From positions 96,543 to 160,542 of the forward strand of contig UQDV01000001.1 in the NCBI GenBank assembly GCA_900539945.1: a stretch of 64,000 nucleotides of DNA, in the 5' to 3' direction. The DNA is from an uncultured Faecalibacterium sp. (GTDB taxonomy: Bacteria > Bacillota > Clostridia > Oscillospirales > Ruminococcaceae). The translations under genes and the position numbers were made by a program. Shown in pieces: positions 58,875-64,000 of the stretch; position 1 is the first letter of the stretch; each line of letters starts with the position of its first letter. A model generated the notes under the pieces. The model was given only the letters and a program-made list of their open reading frames with translations, did not search any database and was not told the origin of the DNA.

Positions 58875-60728
58875 TCAGGAGCGGGCTGCCGGTTCTTCGG
58901 CCGTGTCATTTTCGGCTTCTGCCTTGGGAGCCGGGCTCTCAGAGGAAGCACTGCTGTGAGAGCTGCTTTCGGAGCTGCTGTGGGAGGAACTGGCGGCCGC
59001 ACTGCTGCTGTGCGAGGTGCTGCCGCTCCCGGCTTCCGACGAGGAACCGCTGTGAGACGAGCTGCCGCTGTGGGAGGAGCTGGTGCTCTCGGCCCCGTTG
59101 GAGCTGCTGACGGATTCCTTTTCCGACGAAGAAGAGGAAGAAGAACCGGATGTACTTCCGGAGGAAGCCCCGGAAGAAGTGCTGGAAGAACCAGACGAAG
59201 AAGAGCTGCTGCCCGAAGAGCCGGAGCTGCCGGAAGAACTGCTAGAAGAGCCCGAAGAAGCTGCCGGGGCACCGGGCACCGTGATCTCCAGCGTGTTGCT
59301 GGTGACGGTGCTGCCGTTGTAGCTCACCACTGCGTAGACCTTGAAGGTAGTGCCCTGCATCTCAGCCGTAATGGGCACCGTCACGCTGGTCTGGCCTGCG
59401 GCAGAAGCAGCCTCCACACCGTTGGCATACCAGCGGATGGAATCTGCCTCCAGATACTTGCCGCTGATCTTCGCGTGGAAGGTGCAGCTGCCGCCCACTG
59501 CAGCCTTGCCGCTGCTGCTGATCTGCACCGAGGCGGCAGCAAATACGGCGGTCACATCCAGATTCTGCTTGAAGTTGGCATCCGTGCGGGTCTTGTTGGT
59601 CACGCCGTCGCTCCACTTGACGAACACATGGCCCGATGCCGGGACCGCCGTGACGCTGACCGACTGGCTTGCACCGACGCTGTAGGTCAGTGTGGTCTTG
59701 CCGTTGTCATTGCCGGCGCTCAGGGTACCGCCGCCGGTCTTATCCACGCGGTAGGATGCCTGATACTGGGTGGTGTCCTCCTGCACTTCGGAAGAAGAGG
59801 AGGTCACCTCACTGCTGGACGAAGCCACAGCAGAACTGGGATCGGGCACATATTCGGCGCGGCGGGGAATGTTGTTGGTGTCCGGGCGGCGGTCCTCGGT
59901 CTCGTAGGCATGGGTGCACAGGTAGTTCAGCAGCACCTTCAGGCCGGAGGTCTTGAGGTGGATGTCGCCGCTCTGGTAATAGTCGGCGTTGCCGTAGCCG
60001 GTGGAATCCTTGAGGGCTTCGGCCGTGTTGAGGAACTTCAGGCCCATTTCCTCACACATGGACAGCAATGCCATATTGAAGTCGTCGATCCTGGTCTGGT
60101 CCATGTTGGGATAGTTGGAGTGGTCGGCAGGCACCGGCGGCACCGTGTTGACGATGATGTCGGTGTAGGGGTAGCTGGTCTGGATGGCCTGCACCAGCTG
60201 CTTGTAATTGCTGATGAAATCCTCCACGGCCATGCCGGTGTCGTTGGTGCCCAGCATGATGACCACACGGCGGGGCTTCATCTTGGCCACAGCTTCCGCG
60301 ATGGTGTAGCGGCTGCTGTCCTTTTTAAAGGTAACGATGCCCTCGTTCAGGGCAGCACTTGTGCCAATGCCCTCCTTGGCGCAGAACTGCTGCAGGCTGA
60401 TCAGGCCGTTGGCATACAGACGCACCGTGTTGGAATCGCCGATGAACAGCGTCTCACTCTGGTATGCGTCACCCGCGTCCGCCGTCTCGGGGAGCAGTGC
60501 ACTGGACTGTTCGTTGATCTGGTAATGGTCGGCGATGTTTGCATCATCCGCAGGCTGCTCGGTGCCCGGCTGCTCCGAAGAGGCAGCCGGTTCCTTGCCA
60601 CGATGGATCAGGACAAGGGTGATGCCAATGGTCAGCAGCGCCGCCAGTGCACACACAATGCACACCAGCACTGCCTGCTTCTGCATGGGCGTCAGCGACT
60701 GTTTTTCCGGTTGTGTATTCTGTCTCAT
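58875..60728 (-). CDS. Membrane-anchored SGNH/GDSL hydrolase with InlB-like repeat and serine-rich tail
   Basis: 617 residues from ATG 60728 (an upstream ATG at 60740 is an alternative start). N-terminal membrane anchor (about residues 20-42). SGNH domain: LFIGDSNTVRL (nucleophile), IMLGTNDTGMAVEDF (block III) and DIHLKTSG (catalytic D-x-x-H-type). A ~70-residue B-repeat-like domain (GHVFVKWSDGVTNKT) and another beta domain follow. The last ~115 residues are mostly Ser, Gly and Ala, likely disordered or a cell-wall-spanning linker. No LPxTG motif. Surface esterase (e.g. O-acetyl/sialate) is plausible. In operon with the upstream HAD phosphatase. Confidence 0.85.
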   Translation of the reverse strand: MRQNTQPEKQSLTPMQKQAVLVCIVCALAALLTIGITLVLIHRGKEPAASSEQPGTEQPADDANIADHYQINEQSSALLPETADAGDAYQSETLFIGDSNTVRLYANGLISLQQFCAKEGIGTSAALNEGIVTFKKDSSRYTIAEAVAKMKPRRVVIMLGTNDTGMAVEDFISNYKQLVQAIQTSYPYTDIIVNTVPPVPADHSNYPNMDQTRIDDFNMALLSMCEEMGLKFLNTAEALKDSTGYGNADYYQSGDIHLKTSGLKVLLNYLCTHAYETEDRRPDTNNIPRRAEYVPDPSSAVASSSSEVTSSSSEVQEDTTQYQASYRVDKTGGGTLSAGNDNGKTTLTYSVGASQSVSVTAVPASGHVFVKWSDGVTNKTRTDANFKQNLDVTAVFAAASVQISSSGKAAVGGSCTFHAKISGKYLEADSIRWYANGVEAASAAGQTSVTVPITAEMQGTTFKVYAVVSYNGSTVTSNTLEITVPGAPAASSGSSSSSSGSSGSSGSSSSSSGSSSTSSGASSGSTSGSSSSSSSEKESVSSSNGAESTSSSHSGSSSHSGSSSEAGSGSTSHSSSAAASSSHSSSESSSHSSASSESPAPKAEAENDTAEEPAARS

Positions 60729-60760
60729 AGTTTTCACCATTCCCTTTATTGCGCGTTGTT

Positions 60761-61435
60761 TCAGGCACGCTGCTCCAGCAGCTGGTCGGCAAGGTCGGCG
60801 CAGCTCTCGGCCAGCAGCACTGGGTGGAAGGGCGCAAGCTCCTCGCGGCTGCCATAGCCGTACAGTGCACCGGCAGCGTCCAGACCGCAGTCTGCCGCGC
60901 CGCGCATATCGTCGTTGCGGTCACCGACCATCAGCACCCGCTTGCCCTGCAGCATGGGCTGGCTGAGCACATAGCGCACCACGTCGGTCTTGGTGTCGCG
61001 GCTCTCGTCCATGGACGCGCCGCCGATGAAATCAAAGAAGGGTGCAAGACCCTTTTCTTCCAGGATCGGGGTGACCACCTCGGTGGGCTTGGAAGTAGCG
61101 GTGCACAGGATCAGCCCGGCGTCCTTCAAGTGCTGCAGCATTTCCGCTGCACCGGGGTACGCGGCGCATTCGTGGCTGCCCTTCACCGCGTAGCTTTCGC
61201 GGTAAAGGCGGGTGGCCTGCTCGATCTTGTCCAGCTCGGTGAAGTGCTCGCCGAAGCTCTTGCGCAGCGGCGGGCCCAGATAGCGGCGCAGGTTGACGCC
61301 GGTGACGTCCACGCCCATTTTCTGAAAGACCTCTTCCAATGTATGGAGAATGCCGGGAGCGGAATCGATCAGGGTCCCGTCCACGTCAAACAGGATGGCA
61401 TCGTAATGCAGCAATTGCGGTTTCCTCACTTTCAT
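60761..61435 (-). CDS. HAD phosphatase, phosphoglycolate-phosphatase-like
   Basis: 224 residues. HAD motif I FDVDGTLIDSAPGI, cap region YLGPPLRKSFGEHF, motif II CTATSKPTEV, motif IV VGDRNDDMRGA. PGP/Gph-like, but substrate can be other phosphoesters. Promoter at 61451-61479. The SGNH hydrolase gene follows 32 nt downstream. Confidence 0.85.
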   Translation of the reverse strand: MKVRKPQLLHYDAILFDVDGTLIDSAPGILHTLEEVFQKMGVDVTGVNLRRYLGPPLRKSFGEHFTELDKIEQATRLYRESYAVKGSHECAAYPGAAEMLQHLKDAGLILCTATSKPTEVVTPILEEKGLAPFFDFIGGASMDESRDTKTDVVRYVLSQPMLQGKRVLMVGDRNDDMRGAADCGLDAAGALYGYGSREELAPFHPVLLAESCADLADQLLEQRA

Positions 61436-61450
61436 GGTGATACAGTCTAT

Positions 61451-61479
61451 AGTATAGCACAGATTGAACGCATCAGCAA
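61451..61479 (-). promoter_or_regulatory. Promoter of the HAD-SGNH unit
   Basis: Minus strand TTGCTG (61479-61474), 17-nt spacer, TATACT (61456-61451) with TGC extended -10. Confidence 0.7.
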
Positions 61480-61535
61480 TTCCAACAAATGCATTTTCCG
61501 GTTTTTATGCAAACTTTCCGTGAAGAGACGGTAAA

Positions 61536-61565
61536 CAAAAATGCCCGCCCGGCACCCGGGCAGGC
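61536..61565 (-). terminator. Terminator after the 107-residue gene
   Basis: GCCCGCCCGG (61543-61552) with CCGGGCAGGC (61556-61565), one mismatch, then ATTTTTG on the minus strand. Confidence 0.75.
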
Positions 61566-61573
61566 AGAGGACC

Positions 61574-61897
61574 TTACTGGTCAGCGGAACAGCCGCTGCC
61601 GGAAGGCGGATAGTAGAGGTTGTTGGAGATGAACTCCAGCTTATCCTTGAGCACGAGCTCCAGGTTGGCCACGGCGTGCACCATGTTGGTTGCCGAGTCG
61701 TTGACCTCCAGCAGCTTGCACAGGTCCAGCCCATCCAGGCCCATGGCCACCTTCATCTTCTGGCTTTCGGCGCACAGAATGTGGCTGAGGGCCGTTTCCT
61801 GCAGGGCGATGCTCTCCATCAGGTCGATCACAGCCTGGTCCAGCGTGACCTTGGGCATCTCCGGGCACTGGGAGCGGGTACAGGTTTCAGCAGACAT
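61574..61897 (-). CDS. Small protein with spore-associated ESIALQETALSHIL motif (hypothetical)
   Basis: 107 residues from ATG 61897 (GGAAAGGA upstream). Central helical region reads DLMESIALQETALSHILCAE, then LEVNDSATNMVHAVANLELV and KDKLEFI. From memory, this resembles short Firmicutes proteins with an ESIALEE..LSHILNAEGEK motif often encoded near spore-surface collagen-like proteins; I cannot verify that here. No membrane segment; four Cys, two in the first 20 residues. Lies between yerC (66 nt) and a terminator. Function unknown. Confidence 0.6.
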   Translation of the reverse strand: MSAETCTRSQCPEMPKVTLDQAVIDLMESIALQETALSHILCAESQKMKVAMGLDGLDLCKLLEVNDSATNMVHAVANLELVLKDKLEFISNNLYYPPSGSGCSADQ

Positions 61898-61963
61898 AGA
61901 ATACCATCCTTTCCGGTCAAGAGGGTTTGCACGCCCCATCCTATGCCCTGCCGTGTGGCGGCG

Positions 61964-62266
61964 TTACTGCTGCTTTTCGCGCACCTTTTCAATGGTCTGC
62001 CGGTAGCCGCCGGTGCCGTACTGGATGCAGCGGTTGATGCGGCTGATGGTGGCAGTGCTGATCTCCACCGTTTTTACGATCTGCTCGTAGGTGCTGCCGT
62101 CCAGCAGCAGCTTTGCTGCCTCCAGACGCTGCGCCATGTCCGAGATCTCCTTGACGGTACACAGATCCTCGAAGAAATCGTAGCATTCTTCCCGCGTTTC
62201 CAGGCTAAGGATCGCGTCGAACAGCGCGTCGATGGTTTCGTTTCTTCTGGGATTTTTCTCGGCCAT
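61964..62266 (-). CDS. yerC: YerC/YecD (TrpR-related) transcriptional regulator
   Basis: 100 residues from ATG 62266 (GGAGAACTGTT upstream). TrpR-like helix-turn-helix: TVKEISDMAQRLEAAKLLLDG and EISTATISRINRCIQYGTGGY. Regulator of unknown ligand; family members occur throughout Firmicutes. Its promoter carries an inverted repeat between -35 and -10, so autoregulation is possible (inference). Confidence 0.88.
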   Translation of the reverse strand: MAEKNPRRNETIDALFDAILSLETREECYDFFEDLCTVKEISDMAQRLEAAKLLLDGSTYEQIVKTVEISTATISRINRCIQYGTGGYRQTIEKVREKQQ

Positions 62267-62314
62267 AACAGTTCTCCTTCTTCTGATCACATCGGGTCGG
62301 TTCATCGTGTTATT

Positions 62315-62343
62315 ACTTTAGCACTTCAAAGTGTGAAAGTCAA
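62315..62343 (-). promoter_or_regulatory. yerC promoter with operator-like inverted repeat
   Basis: Minus strand TTGACT (62343-62338), 17-nt spacer, TAAAGT (62320-62315). The spacer contains CACTT-CA-AAGTG (62322-62333), a 5+5-bp inverted repeat suited to block polymerase. Confidence 0.6.
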
Positions 62344-62477
62344 GCATTCTGCGTGAACTCTTTTCAGGAAATGTACTGTTCAATTTAGCTCTTTTCACAT
62401 GTGAATAAAAATCACCTAAAATTTTCTTAGAACTTCTTTGCCGAATTGGCGCATCCTCCGAACTTCCCGGAACTATA
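62344..62477. other. AT-richer intergenic stretch, no feature seen
   Basis: Between the yerC promoter and the cstA promoter. No open frame, clear hairpin or repeat was found. It is AT-richer than its surroundings, which is usual for promoter-flanking DNA. Confidence 0.5.
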
Positions 62478-62506
62478 TTGACAAATTATGAATTCTGCCC
62501 TAAAGT
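62478..62506 (+). promoter_or_regulatory. cstA/T-box promoter
   Basis: TTGACA (62478-62483), 17-nt spacer, TAAAGT (62501-62506), just upstream of the T-box leader. Good sigma-A match. Confidence 0.8.
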
Positions 62507-62858
62507 AGGAGCAATCATTCGGCAAATGCGACGAACAGGACATGATCATTTGCAGCACCCTCTTTCAGCGAGCCGCCCTTTTTGATGCAACGGCGGCAGT
62601 CAGGAGCAAATGACCCTCCCCTGCAAGCAGCGTGTGTGAACGGGACCTTGACCGTCCTGAGTAATGCAACGCCGTCCAGCCCCCGTTACCGGGCAGCATG
62701 GCAGATGCGCCATGCGTGGGAGTGGCTGTCCACCGACAGCAAGCGAAGTGGTACCGCGGAGCAGAATCATCCACAATGTGCAGTGGATGTGTGAGCCTTC
62801 GTCTTCGGGAAAGATCTTCCGCCCAAGGAAGATCTTCCGGATGGACGAGGGCTTTTTT
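62507..62858 (+). promoter_or_regulatory. T-box riboswitch leader of cstA
   Basis: A T-box motif AAGTGGTACCGCGG (62746-62759) matches the canonical (AGG)GUGGNACCGCG; the UGGU bulge predicts pairing with a tRNA having discriminator A. An antiterminator helix can form between GCGAAG (62743-62748) and CTTCGT (62797-62802); the competing terminator is GCCTTCGTC/GACGAGGGC (62795-62803 with 62844-62852), followed by TTTTTT. Stem I features such as CAGCGAGCC (62566-62574) are present upstream. The specifier codon is not settled; the small internal loop near 62613-62619 would allow CUC (Leu) or CCC/CCU (Pro). The leader is about 350 nt. Confidence 0.88.
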
Positions 62859-62944
62859 ACACCCTGCGGCCCTGCTTCGTCTGCCGGACGGCGCTGTGCA
62901 CCTGGCCGGTTTGCCGCGTGAAAAAAAGGAAAGAGGTAAAAACA

Positions 62945-64000
62945 ATGAATACGCTGGTCATCGTATTGATCGCCGCCGTGTGTCTGTTCGGTGCTTACGC
63001 ACTCTACGGCCGCTGGCTGGCAAACAAGTGGGGCATTGACCCCACCGCCAAGACCCCGGCTGTTGTCCATGAGGATGGCCGGGACTATGTTCCCACCGAC
63101 GGTTGGACGGTGTTTGCCCACCAGTTCAGCTCCATTGCCGGTGCAGGCCCTGTCACCGGTGCCATCCAGGCTGCCGCTTTCGGCTGGCTGCCCGTTCTGC
63201 TGTGGGTCCTGCTGGGCGGCATCTTCTTCGGTGCCGTCACCGACTTCGGCGCTCTGTACGCTTCCGTCAAGAATGACGGCAAGAGCATGGGCATGCTGAT
63301 CGAGAAGTATATCGGCAAGACCGGCCGCAAGCTGTTCCTGCTGTTCTGCTGGCTGTTCTGCGGCATCGTCATCGCTGCCTTCGCAGACATGGTCGCAGGC
63401 ACCTTCAACGCCTACGGCACCGACGGTGCTCTGGTGGAAGCTGCTCAGACCAACGGCGCTGCCGGCATGGTCTCCATCATGTTCATGGTGTTCGCCGTGG
63501 TCTTTGGCCTGCTGCAGAACAAGTTCCACTTCACCGGCTGGAAAGAAAACGTCATCAGCATCGTGTTCATCGTGCTGTCCTTTGTGGTGGGCGTCAACGC
63601 TCCGGTGATCCTGGGCAAGGCTGCCTGGAGCTACATCACCTTCGTTTACATCTTCTTCGCTGCCGTGCTGCCCATGTGGCTGCTGAAGCAGCCCCGTGAC
63701 CACATGACCACCTTCATGTTCGTGGCTATGATCGTAGGTGCCGTTCTGGGCCTGATTGTCAACCACCCCGTCATGAACCTGCCGGTGTTCACCGGCTTCA
63801 ACAACGCAAAGCTGGGCACCATGTTCCCCATCCTGTTCGTTACCGTGGCCTGCGGTGCCGTTTCCGGCTTCCACAGCCTGGTTTCTTCCGGTACTTCCTC
63901 CAAGACTGTTTCCAATGAAAAGGATATGCTGAAGGTCGGTTACGGTGCCATGATCCTGGAGAGCCTGCTGGCTGTCATCGCCCTGTGCGTGGCAGGCGCA
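62945..64000 (+). CDS. cstA: Carbon starvation protein CstA family transporter (3' end outside window)
   Basis: Open from ATG 62945 to the window edge; 352 residues visible and continuing. Ribosome-binding site GAGGTAAAAACA. Multi-helix membrane protein with the CstA motifs PTDGWTVFAHQFSSIAGAGP, LLGGIFFGAVTDFGALYAS and FHSLVSSGTSSKTVSNE. CstA proteins take up pyruvate and/or peptides. Placed under a T-box leader, so expression should rise when a particular tRNA is uncharged (inference). Frame verified by hand along the visible length. Confidence 0.93.
   Translation, partial: MNTLVIVLIAAVCLFGAYALYGRWLANKWGIDPTAKTPAVVHEDGRDYVPTDGWTVFAHQFSSIAGAGPVTGAIQAAAFGWLPVLLWVLLGGIFFGAVTDFGALYASVKNDGKSMGMLIEKYIGKTGRKLFLLFCWLFCGIVIAAFADMVAGTFNAYGTDGALVEAAQTNGAAGMVSIMFMVFAVVFGLLQNKFHFTGWKENVISIVFIVLSFVVGVNAPVILGKAAWSYITFVYIFFAAVLPMWLLKQPRDHMTTFMFVAMIVGAVLGLIVNHPVMNLPVFTGFNNAKLGTMFPILFVTVACGAVSGFHSLVSSGTSSKTVSNEKDMLKVGYGAMILESLLAVIALCVAGA

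Overview
The window looks like chromosomal core from a low-to-mid GC-skewed but GC-rich (my estimate by eye, roughly 58-60 %) anaerobic Clostridia genome, most likely Oscillospiraceae/Ruminococcaceae (Faecalibacterium, Gemmiger or Subdoligranulum-like). This is an inference from Bacillus/Clostridia gene orders (sepF-ylmH-divIVA-ileS-lspA-rluD, tig/clpP/clpX, rplS/lepB/rbgA/rnhB, lon-ysxC, mutS-mutL-miaA, ylbF next to miaB), a PerR-type regulator, a T-box leader and paired radical-SAM genes. No phage, insertion sequence, integron or CRISPR array was seen. Coding density is very high and many genes overlap by 4 nt.

Layout. 1-3213: end of a Na/Pi cotransporter-PhoU protein coupled to an OmpR-type response regulator and a PhoR-like kinase. 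3218-7600: a gerA-gerB-gerC-like germinant receptor operon, divergent from a DUF421 (YetF)-DUF4363 pair. 7662-15545: nrdR, secDF, an aminotransferase, clpX, clpP, tig. 15755-21016: phosphoesterase, thrC, yraN, rnhB, rbgA, lepB, rplS. 21289-24828: paired radical SAM genes and an M23/M50 protease pair resembling spoIVFA/spoIVFB. 24934-30075: ppk with an unusual tail, a ComEA-like HhH protein, a HAD protein, rluD, lspA. 30167-35112: ileS, divIVA, ylmH, sepF. 35221-42790: a HlyD-like adaptor, miaA, mutL, mutS, ylbF. 42857-47265: miaB, perR, rarA and, divergently, nth and a GlsB-like membrane protein. 47510-50323: tRNA-Thr, ylbJ-like, yqfC, yqfD. 50363-55128: hslO, a methyltransferase, ysxC, lon. 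55272-62266: Gx transporter, ABC-F protein, two HAD phosphatases, a serine-rich SGNH hydrolase, two small proteins, yerC. 62478-64000: a T-box leader ahead of cstA, which runs off the window.

How it fits together. Most of the window is housekeeping: protein quality control (tig, clpXP, lon, hslO), secretion and signal peptidases (secDF, lepB, lspA), DNA and RNA maintenance (mutSL, rarA, nth, miaA, miaB, rnhB) and the division cluster (sepF, divIVA). The striking minority is sporulation and germination type: GerA/B/C-like, DUF421/DUF4363, an M23/M50 pair, YlbJ, YqfC, YqfD and a 107-residue protein resembling a spore-associated family. They are scattered over four or five loci, all with intact frames, and some lie beside promoter-like sequences of the sporulation sigma-factor type. 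Two regulatory arrangements also stand out: a Fur/PerR-type palindrome in the rarA-perR/nth divergent region, and a full T-box leader in front of cstA.
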